From the NCBI RefSeq assembly GCF_009766105.1, contig NZ_LMUH01000025.1, positions 625,190 through 689,189 on the forward strand: 64,000 bases of DNA, given 5' to 3'. Each line of letters begins with the position of its first letter. Position 1 is the first letter of the stretch. The notes under the pieces are model-generated. The model saw only the letters and a list, made by a program, of their open reading frames with translations, was not told the origin of the DNA and made no database searches. The translations under genes were made by a program, and so were the position numbers. The DNA comes from Granulicella sp. S156. Lineage in GTDB: Bacteria > Acidobacteriota > Terriglobia > Terriglobales > Acidobacteriaceae. Of the stretch, positions 1-7,331 are shown piece after piece.

Positions 1-336
1 CAACTCGATTTCAAGTCCCAGATACGGCTTATCGGAACTTGCGTCGGTGACCGTACCACGCGAAGGTATATCGACGGCGACCATAAGTCCCTGCCCTGCC
101 GCAAATTTGTAACGCTTCTCACCGAAGGTCGCCCATTTGGCTCCTTGCAGAGTCATGTAGAGAGCAGGTTTAAACAGGCAGTGGGCGGGCCGATTCGCCT
201 GGTCTGAGCGAAGAAATCGCAGACCCTCAATTGCAGTCGGCAACGGAGCGCTTCCATCGGCACCCTCTGTGTACTGCCGTACGCTCTGTGCCAGTTCTTG
301 CAGGTTTCTCGATTCGCTTTGTTCGAGAAGGCTCAT
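1..336 (-). CDS. AraC-type regulator, N-terminal part (cut by window edge)
   Basis: Reading the minus strand from an ATG at 334-336 gives 112 codons open to base 1. The product begins MSLLEQSESRNLQELAQSVR and continues through a stretch typical of the AraC_N ligand-binding domain (FLRSDQANRPAHCLFKPALY, then MTLQGAKWATFGEKRYKF, then GLMVAVDIPSRGTVTDAS). The C-terminal AraC DNA-binding domain lies outside the window. The gene is divergent from the tautomerase at 522, with about 185 bases between the starts, so it probably controls that gene or its own promoter. Family assignment rests on the N-terminal domain only. Confidence 0.8.
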   Translation of the reverse strand, partial: MSLLEQSESRNLQELAQSVRQYTEGADGSAPLPTAIEGLRFLRSDQANRPAHCLFKPALYMTLQGAKWATFGEKRYKFAAGQGLMVAVDIPSRGTVTDASSDKPYLGLEIEL

Positions 337-521
337 ATAGCCGTAGTGTACGTGACAGGATTAGGCATGTATTTGAAAGCCTTCGGCATTTACGAAGGCA
401 GGTTGGCAACCTACGCTGAAAGTAGAACTACCGGGGGGCATGGAGATCTATCATCCGCCGCCGACTGTGATGAGAAATACGAACGCTTTTCAACCAACTC
501 TGCACCTAATAGGAGACAACC

Positions 522-899
522 ATGCCGTTTGCACGTATCGACTTACTTAAAGGGAAAACTGCTGAGTATCGCGCCACTGTGGCCGACGTCGTGTACCAGG
601 GGATTGTCGATGTCCTGAAGGCACCGGACGGCGACCGCTTCATAGTCGTCGGCGAGCATGCACCCGATAATTTAATTTATGACCCCCACTTTCTCGGTTG
701 GGAGCGATCGCCTGACTTCATCTTGATCCAAGTGACCAGCACTGTCGGAAACAATAAAGAGTCGAAGCTTGCCTTCTACCGATACATAGCCGACGAACTG
801 AAGAGCAAGCTATCTGTTCGCCCCGATGACGTCATGATCAACATGGTCTTTGTCGACCGTTCGGATTGGTCATTCGGTAATGGCGAACCGTGGAACTAG
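522..899 (+). CDS. tautomerase family protein
   Basis: A 125-residue protein starting MPFARIDLL, with a good AGGAGA ribosome site just before the ATG. The Pro directly after the initiator Met is the catalytic base in the 4-oxalocrotonate tautomerase superfamily. The length is about twice the 4-OT monomer, which fits the fused Tautomerase_2 group (cis-CaaD/MSAD-like). The C-terminal part (VFVDRSDWSFGNGEPWN) matches the conserved end of that group. Substrate is unknown. Likely a cytosolic isomerase regulated by the divergent AraC gene at 1-336. The 216 bases after it, up to 1115, hold no convincing gene. Confidence 0.85.
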   Translation: MPFARIDLLKGKTAEYRATVADVVYQGIVDVLKAPDGDRFIVVGEHAPDNLIYDPHFLGWERSPDFILIQVTSTVGNNKESKLAFYRYIADELKSKLSVRPDDVMINMVFVDRSDWSFGNGEPWN

Positions 900-1085
900 C
901 CGATCATAGTCAACACGATTCGACGGTAAATCGCTGGAGATCGTCGCAGCCTTACATCGGCGGATTACTCCTGAGAGGTCGTCTTCTCGTCAGTAATAGC
1001 TGTGCACGCAAAGCAGCCCCAACGGCTGAGTATTCGTGCAGACTGCCGCCACCCTTGCGGGCCTCACTACCGGGACGAAGTTGAC

Positions 1086-1095
1086 TGTCTAGACA
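1086..1095. promoter_or_regulatory. palindrome TGTCTAGACA, probable TetR operator (copy 1)
   Basis: A perfect 10-base palindrome lies 20 bases before the TetR start at 1116. The 13-mer GACTGTCTAGACA recurs exactly at 1698-1710 before the SDR gene. Repetition in both promoters of one regulator-enzyme pair suggests the operator of the TetR protein encoded between them. Inferred from symmetry and position. Confidence 0.6.
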
Positions 1096-1115
1096 TTTAC
1101 CTATAGATTGGGTAT

Positions 1116-1679
1116 GTGCCAAGGCCAAAGAGCGACGAGAAGAGGAACGCTATTCTGCAGGCAGCGACGCGCGTCATCGTAATGCAGGGCCTGAGCGCGC
1201 CCACGATGGTCATCGCCAAAGAAGCTGGCGTCGCCAATGGATCGCTCTTCACCTACTTCGAGACCAAGACGGACCTCTTCAACCAGCTCTTTCTTGAGCT
1301 GAAAATGGAACTGGCAACCGGCTCGATGAACCTTCCAGTGGATGCCGAAGTTCGTGAGCAGTTCTTCGACCTGTGGAAGAAGTGGATGAACTGGGCAATC
1401 TCGAACCCGGAGAAGCGGCGAGCGCTCGCACAGCTTAGCGTATCCGACGAAATCACTCCGGTGACCCGTGCAGCAGGACACAAGATGATGGCCCACGTCG
1501 CCGATTTGTTGGATCGCTCTCGCGCCCACGGTCCTATGCAAAAGGTGTCAATGGGTTTCTTGGTTGCTCTCATGAACTCCGTGGCGGAGGCAACAATGGA
1601 TTTCATGACGCAGGATCCGGCCAAGGCAAAGAAGCACAGCAAAGAGGGGTTCGATGCTTTTTGGCGAATGCTGAGTTGA
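1116..1679 (+). CDS. TetR/AcrR family transcriptional regulator
   Basis: A 187-residue protein with a GTG start; the product begins MPRPKSDEKRNAILQAATRV. Residues 10-55 form the TetR helix-turn-helix, ending in GVANGSLFTYFETKTDLFN, the typical recognition-helix region. The C-terminal part is a variable helical ligand domain. A palindrome precedes it and is repeated before the SDR at 1739, so the protein probably represses itself and that enzyme. An ATG two bases upstream is in a different frame, so the GTG is needed. Ligand unknown. Confidence 0.9.
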   Translation: MPRPKSDEKRNAILQAATRVIVMQGLSAPTMVIAKEAGVANGSLFTYFETKTDLFNQLFLELKMELATGSMNLPVDAEVREQFFDLWKKWMNWAISNPEKRRALAQLSVSDEITPVTRAAGHKMMAHVADLLDRSRAHGPMQKVSMGFLVALMNSVAEATMDFMTQDPAKAKKHSKEGFDAFWRMLS

Positions 1680-1700
1680 TTTTCTGATGCTGATGAAGAC

Positions 1701-1710
1701 TGTCTAGACA
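1701..1710. promoter_or_regulatory. palindrome TGTCTAGACA, probable TetR operator (copy 2)
   Basis: Same palindrome as at 1086-1095, here extended to CTGTCTAGACAG (1700-1711). It lies about 28 bases before the SDR start at 1739, a position where bound repressor would block transcription of the enzyme. Confidence 0.6.
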
Positions 1711-1738
1711 GACAATATACGACTAAAATGGAGAAAAA

Positions 1739-2614
1739 ATGTCAATAAAAACAGTAATTATGACAGGTGGAACTGCCGGTTTCGGTGCAGTTGCCGCAAA
1801 GAGAATCTTCAACACCCCAAATACGAAACTGATTCTGGGGGCACGAGACAACAAGAATCCGTCGATCGAAACCCTGCCATTAGATCTGGCCCGTCTTTCG
1901 AATGTTCGGTCCTTCGTTCAATCGCTCACGAAGAATTTGAACGGCACAAAGATCGATAGCCTCATCATGAATGCCGGGGCGCAGTTCGGAAACACCAAGC
2001 ATCGGACAGGTGACGGATTCGAATCGACGTTCGCAATCAACCACCTCGCGCACTATCTTCTACTCAGGCTTCTGACGCCTAGCCTCGCGAAGAATGCCAC
2101 CATCGTTATCACCACGAGCGATGTCCACGATTCAAAGATGGTTCCATTCGGACCGAAGGAACTCGATCCCGAGACGCTGGCTCATCCCAGAGATAAGAGC
2201 AAAGGCTTCGGCCCAGGAATTCGAGCTTACGCAAGCTCGAAGCTCTGCAACCTCCTCACTGCGCGTGCCTTCGAGAACTCCACCGATGCGCAGATGAATG
2301 GCATGCGGGTTATTGCCTACAATCCCGGACTGACTCCCGGCACGTCGCTGTTTCGCGCGTGGCCCTGGTGGGCAAAGTTGATGATGGCGGTGGCTTCCAA
2401 ACTTCGTCCCGTGAATACGATCGAGCAGGCAGGAAATGCGATTGCCGATCTGGGGCTCAGAACGATTGTGCCTCCGTCCGGCCGCATATACGCCTCACTA
2501 GTGAAGGGTAAGCTGACGTGGCCGGATCCTTCGGAACTGGCGCAAAGCGACACGGCAATGAGAGGGCTGTGGGTAGAAAGTGCCCACATGGTCGGTCTGC
2601 CCGGACAAGCTTAA
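1739..2614 (+). CDS. SDR family NAD(P)-dependent oxidoreductase
   Basis: A 291-residue short-chain dehydrogenase resembling the retinol dehydrogenase/protochlorophyllide reductase branch. Visible motifs are the cofactor loop TGGTAGFG (residues 9-16), MNAG in the middle, and the active-site YASSK. A GGAG ribosome site lies just before the ATG. It stands 60 bases after the TetR gene and shares its palindrome, so the two form a regulator-enzyme unit. It converges with the MFS gene that ends at 2671. Substrate cannot be told from sequence. Confidence 0.9.
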   Translation: MSIKTVIMTGGTAGFGAVAAKRIFNTPNTKLILGARDNKNPSIETLPLDLARLSNVRSFVQSLTKNLNGTKIDSLIMNAGAQFGNTKHRTGDGFESTFAINHLAHYLLLRLLTPSLAKNATIVITTSDVHDSKMVPFGPKELDPETLAHPRDKSKGFGPGIRAYASSKLCNLLTARAFENSTDAQMNGMRVIAYNPGLTPGTSLFRAWPWWAKLMMAVASKLRPVNTIEQAGNAIADLGLRTIVPPSGRIYASLVKGKLTWPDPSELAQSDTAMRGLWVESAHMVGLPGQA

Positions 2615-2670
2615 GGGGTTGTCGGGGCCAATATTGAACGGCTTCGTCGAGGAGAGACACCGCATCGCTG

Positions 2671-4149
2671 TCATCGCTTCAGGTCGCCGAGCAGATGTGC
2701 AACCCGTCCCGTGCTGGCTTGCGCCCACGGTGTGCTGGACACCCAGCCGAGCACCAGAACGACAGCACCGCATCCCGTCATGATCCACCAGATGGGATGC
2801 GTAGCCCTTGTGAAGTCCAACCCCTTGGCGTGGCTCGTTGCGACAACGGTGCCGGCCACCGCCACCCCCAGAGTTGCTCCAACCTGACGCCCCGTTGAGG
2901 CGATCGCCGCAGCCACTCCGGCTTGCGATAGGGGCATGCCTGCAACGGCGCTGTTGGTAATCGCCGGGTTGACCATGCCCAGGCCAACGCCAAACAACGC
3001 ATAGGCCACCATCAAGTAGCTCACAGGAGTATCGATCGTCAGATGAGTGAGCATCAGAGTGCTCAGCAGAAAGCCCGCACCGGCAGCCAGCAATGGAAGT
3101 CGTGTGCCGTAGCTACCCACCAGACGCCCGGAGAGCGGCGCAAAGACCATCATCATCACGGCCAGCGGCAGCGTGCAGAGCCCCGTGTAAAAGGCGGAGA
3201 GCCCGCGTACCTGTTGCAGGTACAGAACATTCAGAAAAAGGAAGCCGGCGAACGAAATAAAGGCACAGAGGGCCAGCAGCGTCGCACTGCTGAAAGGCAC
3301 GCTGCGAAAGAAGCGCAGGTCCACCAGGGGATCCTTACGCCGCGGTTCGTACAGGAGGAAGATCGTCAAAGCCACGGCTGACGCAGCAAACAAACCGAGG
3401 ATCAACCCGGATGTCCAGCCGGCATGTGGGCCCTCGATCACCGCGGAGGTCAGGGACGCCAGTCCAACAAACACCAGCGATTGCCCCACGGGATCAAACG
3501 CTCGTGCTCGCGGAGCCTTCGACTCCGGCACGAATTTAGCGGCCAGCACTACCGCTGTAAAGCCGATGGGGAGGTTGATCCAGAAGATGGAGCGCCAGCC
3601 CACGGTCTGTGTCAACGCGCCGCCAAGCAGCGGGCCAATCGCCAGCGAAACGCCTGCCACAGCGCCCCAGACGCCTACAGCGCGCGCCCGATCTTTCGGG
3701 TTCGGAAAAGCATTGGCAATGATCGACAGCGCTACAGGATTGAGCATGGACGCGCCCAGCCCCTGCAACGCGCGGAAAGCGATAAGTTGTCCAATGTTTT
3801 GCGACAAACTGCACAGCAGCGATCCCGTGAGGAATAGAACCAGGCCAATCTGAAAGACACGCCTCCGCCCGAAACGATCCGACATAGAGCCCGAGAGCAT
3901 GAGCAGGCTGGCGACGACGAGCGTATACGCGTCGAGTATCCATTGGAGCCCCGAGAGATTCGCTTTGAGGTCATGCTGAATAGCCGGCAGCGCGACATTG
4001 ACGATAGTGACGTCCATGCCGACGAGCAACAGGCTCATGCAGCATATGCCTAAGATCAGATTCGGGTGGCTCGATTTGTTTACAGGACCGGCCGATGTGG
4101 CGGCGTTGATCCTGAAGGATGGGCTTGATTGTGTGCTGTTTTTTGGCAA
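2671..4149 (-). CDS. MFS transporter, DHA2 (EmrB/QacA) type
   Basis: A 492-residue inner-membrane transporter with about 14 predicted helices. The signature DVTIVNVALPAIQHDL in helix 1 and the motif-A stretch GSMSDRFGRRRVFQIG mark the drug:H+ antiporter-2 family. The first 25 residues are polar, and translation could instead begin at an internal Met near LLLVGMDVTIVN. It lies 56 bases after the DUF1772 gene on the same strand, so co-transcription is possible. It is probably a proton-driven exporter of organic compounds; substrate unknown. Confidence 0.92.
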   Translation of the reverse strand: MPKNSTQSSPSFRINAATSAGPVNKSSHPNLILGICCMSLLLVGMDVTIVNVALPAIQHDLKANLSGLQWILDAYTLVVASLLMLSGSMSDRFGRRRVFQIGLVLFLTGSLLCSLSQNIGQLIAFRALQGLGASMLNPVALSIIANAFPNPKDRARAVGVWGAVAGVSLAIGPLLGGALTQTVGWRSIFWINLPIGFTAVVLAAKFVPESKAPRARAFDPVGQSLVFVGLASLTSAVIEGPHAGWTSGLILGLFAASAVALTIFLLYEPRRKDPLVDLRFFRSVPFSSATLLALCAFISFAGFLFLNVLYLQQVRGLSAFYTGLCTLPLAVMMMVFAPLSGRLVGSYGTRLPLLAAGAGFLLSTLMLTHLTIDTPVSYLMVAYALFGVGLGMVNPAITNSAVAGMPLSQAGVAAAIASTGRQVGATLGVAVAGTVVATSHAKGLDFTRATHPIWWIMTGCGAVVLVLGWVSSTPWAQASTGRVAHLLGDLKR

Positions 4150-4205
4150 GGCGGCTCCATCTTATAGATGCGCTCACCGCCGGGAAGATTTTAAAACTGA
4201 CGATT

Positions 4206-4658
4206 CTAGAAGATGGCTCCGGCCAGAAGGAAGACAAGACTAGCAAGGCCTGCAACCACTCGGAGAACGTGGAATCTTCTCCAGCGGTCACGAAGCTGCT
4301 GCCAGTTGGCCGGCAGCGTATCCACCTTCCAGGTCACGATCTCTTCGACGATAGGAACCTCAACGAACATCGTCACAAGCAGCGCAGAGAGGAAGAAGAC
4401 GAACCCTGCCAACGTTAGATAGAAGGTCCTTGGCTGCGCGGGATACGAGAGAAACAGAACAGGCACGATCGACAGGAAAGCAGCCGGCATCAACACGGTC
4501 ATCACCGGTGCCATATTGCGATTCATCCGGTCTACGATCGCGAGAAAGACCTCCGGCTCGAAGGTATTCAGCGACCTGCTCAAAGCCGCCCACGGACCAT
4601 AGAACATTCCAGCAACCAACGCCGAGAGAACGATACTGATCAACTCCCAGGTCTTCAT
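4206..4658 (-). CDS. DUF1772 (anthrone oxygenase-like) membrane protein
   Basis: A 150-residue integral membrane protein with about four helices. It has the DUF1772 pattern: a glycine in the first helix (AGMFYGPWAALS), a central acidic-proline segment (MFVEVPIVEEIVTWKVDTLP) and the closing NWQQLRDRWRRFHVLR. Fungal relatives include anthrone oxygenases, but most bacterial members have no assigned role. It is flanked on the same strand by an NTF2-like gene upstream and an MFS pump downstream. Confidence 0.8.
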   Translation of the reverse strand: MKTWELISIVLSALVAGMFYGPWAALSRSLNTFEPEVFLAIVDRMNRNMAPVMTVLMPAAFLSIVPVLFLSYPAQPRTFYLTLAGFVFFLSALLVTMFVEVPIVEEIVTWKVDTLPANWQQLRDRWRRFHVLRVVAGLASLVFLLAGAIF

Positions 4659-4695
4659 CGTTTCCCTCCATGTTGATGATCGTACTCAACTATAA

Positions 4696-4742
4696 AGGGT
4701 GGATGCCTCCGTCTCGCTTCTGAGAAGTGAGCCATCCACCCT
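4696..4742. repeat. long intergenic hairpin with AGGGTGGATG arms
   Basis: AGGGTGGATG at 4696-4705 pairs exactly with CATCCACCCT at 4733-4742. Inside, CTCGCTTCT (4713-4721) pairs with AGAAGTGAG (4723-4731) with one mismatch. It lies between the NTF2-like gene and the DUF1772 gene on the minus strand. No U-tract follows, so it is either an attenuator/processing hairpin or a dispersed repeat. A related GCCCACCC/GTGGGC hairpin lies at 44413-44449. Confidence 0.6.
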
Positions 4743-4770
4743 AAAGCCGATTGCAAAGGAACGAATTCGA

Positions 4771-5154
4771 TCAAGGCTGCAGTGCGGCCATCACAGGATC
4801 GGGATCCCAGAAGGCCCGGACCAGCACAATCTTTCCAGCTTCGTTGCAGTCGATCACATCGACCCCCTCGAAGGTGACAGTCTTCCCGCTGTGGGCGACG
4901 CCCTTCCCCGTCCATTTGACGGCAGCGGAACTGCCGTTCACGTGGACACTATCCTCAGTCAGACCAACGACTTTAAAACCGCTGACTATCTGGGTAAAAA
5001 ACGCGCGAATCGCTTCATGCCCGATATTCGGAGGCGTGCCGACCGGGTCGTGATGTTCGGCGTCAGATGCGAAGACCGCAACACAGCGTTCGACATCCAT
5101 GGCGCGGATAGCAGAGAAGTATTCAGCCACTGTTTGTTCGGTAAGAGTAGACAT
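4771..5154 (-). CDS. NTF2-like / SnoaL-like protein
   Basis: A 127-residue protein with the NTF2-like cone fold pattern: an opening helix (EQTVAEYFSAIRAMDVERCV), a strand with FASDAEHHDPVGTPP, a GHEAIRAFF helix, and the later strands AAVKWTGKGVAHSGKTVTF and IDCNEAGKIV. Such small proteins include ketosteroid isomerase-like enzymes and polyketide cyclases, but the exact activity is not predictable. It is divergent from the methyltransferase at 5294 and first in a possible minus-strand unit with DUF1772 and the MFS pump. Confidence 0.82.
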   Translation of the reverse strand: MSTLTEQTVAEYFSAIRAMDVERCVAVFASDAEHHDPVGTPPNIGHEAIRAFFTQIVSGFKVVGLTEDSVHVNGSSAAVKWTGKGVAHSGKTVTFEGVDVIDCNEAGKIVLVRAFWDPDPVMAALQP

Positions 5155-5293
5155 AGCCGAATAGTAAATGGAATATCGCGGCTATTCAGCCTCGAATATG
5201 GAGCAAATTCCAAGGGCACATCATTAAAATGACAATGACACTATCAATACGACCGGTCCAGAAACCGATATCCGACCGAGTCCAGGAGCAGAG

Positions 5294-6067
5294 ATGAGTT
5301 GGTCCGCTGTCCAGTACACGAAATTTGAAGAAGAACGAAACCGGCCGATTCGCGACCTGCTCAACCAGATCCCCACCACCACCGCTTTGAACGCCCTGGA
5401 TCTGGGCTGCGGTCCTGGAAATTCGACGGAACTCCTCAGCCAGCGATTTCCCAACGCTATCGTCACAGGGATCGACAGCTCCGACGACATGCTTGAGGCT
5501 GCTCGAACAAGATTACCTGGCATTCGCTTCGAGAAGGATGACATCGCTCTCCTTCATACGGTGACTTCGTCCTCCGACGTGATCTTTGCGAACGCTTCCC
5601 TGCAATGGGTGCCCGACCATGCGTTGCTTCTCAAGACACTCACATCAAGGCTCTCACCAGGTGGCAGTCTGGCGGTCCAAATACCCGACAATCTCGACGA
5701 ACCGGCACACCGCTTGATGCGAGAGGTTGCATCCTCGGGTCCCTGGGCTGAGAGACTCATCGATGCATCGAATGCCCGGGAAGATCGCCATACCGCTGAT
5801 TGGTACTACACGGCGCTGCACGATCACATGCCGGCCATCAACATCTGGCGCACTACGTACTATCATCCGTTAGCGGGTGGCGCAGCAGCCATTGTTGAGT
5901 GGTTTAAAGGGAGCGGACTTCGCCCCTACCTCGCGCCACTGAATGAAGCCGATCGCGCCCTCTTCCTGACTCAGTATCAGGCTGCCATCGCACAGGCCTA
6001 TCCTTCCCTGCCCGATGGAACCGTCCTGCTGCCCTTTCCGCGTCTGTTCTTCGTAGCCACTCGATAA
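5294..6067 (+). CDS. tam: trans-aconitate 2-methyltransferase-like SAM methyltransferase
   Basis: A 257-residue class I methyltransferase, about the length of E. coli Tam (252). SAM motif I is LDLGCGPGNS (residues 35-44), followed by the acidic GIDSSDDML. The opening WSAVQYTKFEEERNRPIRDLL and the central FANASLQWVPDHALLL are characteristic of Tam, which esterifies trans-aconitate formed from spontaneous loss of cis-aconitate. It is cytosolic and convergent with the hydrolase ending at 6162. Family is confident; the exact acceptor is likely but unproven. Confidence 0.85.
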   Translation: MSWSAVQYTKFEEERNRPIRDLLNQIPTTTALNALDLGCGPGNSTELLSQRFPNAIVTGIDSSDDMLEAARTRLPGIRFEKDDIALLHTVTSSSDVIFANASLQWVPDHALLLKTLTSRLSPGGSLAVQIPDNLDEPAHRLMREVASSGPWAERLIDASNAREDRHTADWYYTALHDHMPAINIWRTTYYHPLAGGAAAIVEWFKGSGLRPYLAPLNEADRALFLTQYQAAIAQAYPSLPDGTVLLPFPRLFFVATR

Positions 6068-6161
6068 GCCGTCGCGGCCGTGGAAGCAAACGTGAATTTG
6101 CCGGCAGCCGCCGCGAATCGGCTGGCACTGCCGGCATCTCTTCTATCGCAACAAAGCCGTG

Positions 6162-7040
6162 CTACTCCGACGCCTTCTGACCAGCCTGCGATGCAGCTTC
6201 TTCAATCACAGCCGCAACCTCCTTCGGCCTGGAGACATAGACAGAGTGGCTGGCACCGGCGACTTCGACCTTATGGCTGCCGGCACGTTCCGCATACCAC
6301 CGTTCGAGATCAGGATTGATGGTTCTATCCTTGCCCGCTACCACCATCCAGCTCGGCTTGCCTCTCCACGCCGGCGTCGTAATCACGGCATGGAAGTTGG
6401 CATCGGCAATCAACACCTGGGAACGCGCTCCGAAGGCGGCTTGCGCAGCAGTCAGATCGGCGGCGAAGTACTCACGATATTGCGCAGGATCGAGGTAATC
6501 GAAGTCGTCCGCGGTCTTCTTGATCGCATTGGATTTACTAAGATCACTGGGAAAGCGCTTGCCATCAGCGGCCTCACTCTCGCCGGCATCCGGCATGTGG
6601 GCTGCGACGTACACCAAACCGACAACCGAAGGGTCAGTCCCCGCCTCTGTAATCACCGATCCTCCATAGCTATGAGCGACAAGAATGGTCGGTCCATCCT
6701 GTAGAGCAAGAACGCGCTTCGTGGCTGTCACATCGTCCTGAAAGGATGTCTCCGGCTCTTGAACGATGCTGACGTTGAAACCATCCTTGCTAAGAATGTC
6801 GTAAACGCCCTTCCAGCCGGAACCATCTGCCCAGGCTCCGTGAACCAAAACGATATTCCGAACACGATGTCCCTGACCTGACGCCGCAACCGAGGAAGCT
6901 GCAGGCCCCGTCGCAGCCTGAGCTGCAGCCAGTGGAACCATCCCACCAAGGGTAAGACCGATCAAGCCGAGAATGGCCTGGCTCTGCGCAAAGCGGCGAA
7001 GGCGGCTTGTATTTTCTGCTGCGAATCCTGCTAACGTCAT
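6162..7040 (-). CDS. secreted or periplasmic alpha/beta hydrolase
   Basis: A 292-residue protein. Residues 1-42 look like an export signal (LRRFAQ with an arginine pair, then a hydrophobic stretch ending AAAQAA). The mature part begins with NIVLVHGAWADGSGWKGVYD, the oxyanion loop of EstC-like esterases. The nucleophile is S124 in VAHSYGG, with probable D238 (VAGKDRT) and H265 (GASHSVYV). Members act on small esters or amides; substrate unknown. A region of about 290 bases separates its start from the divergent GH2 gene. Confidence 0.87.
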   Translation of the reverse strand: MTLAGFAAENTSRLRRFAQSQAILGLIGLTLGGMVPLAAAQAATGPAASSVAASGQGHRVRNIVLVHGAWADGSGWKGVYDILSKDGFNVSIVQEPETSFQDDVTATKRVLALQDGPTILVAHSYGGSVITEAGTDPSVVGLVYVAAHMPDAGESEAADGKRFPSDLSKSNAIKKTADDFDYLDPAQYREYFAADLTAAQAAFGARSQVLIADANFHAVITTPAWRGKPSWMVVAGKDRTINPDLERWYAERAGSHKVEVAGASHSVYVSRPKEVAAVIEEAASQAGQKASE

Positions 7041-7203
7041 GGGGGTGCTCCTTAGGTTGGGCGTTCTTCGCTGCCAACATCCCAGTTAGAGTCCCGTTAC
7101 CTTGCCTGGGATAATCGTTTGTTTGAATAGCTGTGATCTGATTCCTGAATAAGTGATACAGCGATTGAACGGGTTTCGCTAAGGGCCCTGGTTAGCCAGA
7201 CTT

Positions 7204-7220
7204 CCTAAATAACATTTAGG
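7204..7220. promoter_or_regulatory. palindrome CCTAAAT-AAC-ATTTAGG
   Basis: A perfect dyad with 7-base arms lies in the 291-base space between the divergent hydrolase (7040) and GH2 (7332) genes, which is otherwise without genes. It could be a repressor site for either. No matching second copy was noticed, so the assignment is tentative. Confidence 0.35.
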
Positions 7221-7331
7221 ATCTCATCATAGTTAGGGAATCCGAAAACATACGATAGCCGCATCGCAAACTCCGAGGTTCATCGAGCCTCAAAGGTAGT
7301 CTCGGGCCACTCATCTACACGTGAGACAAAC

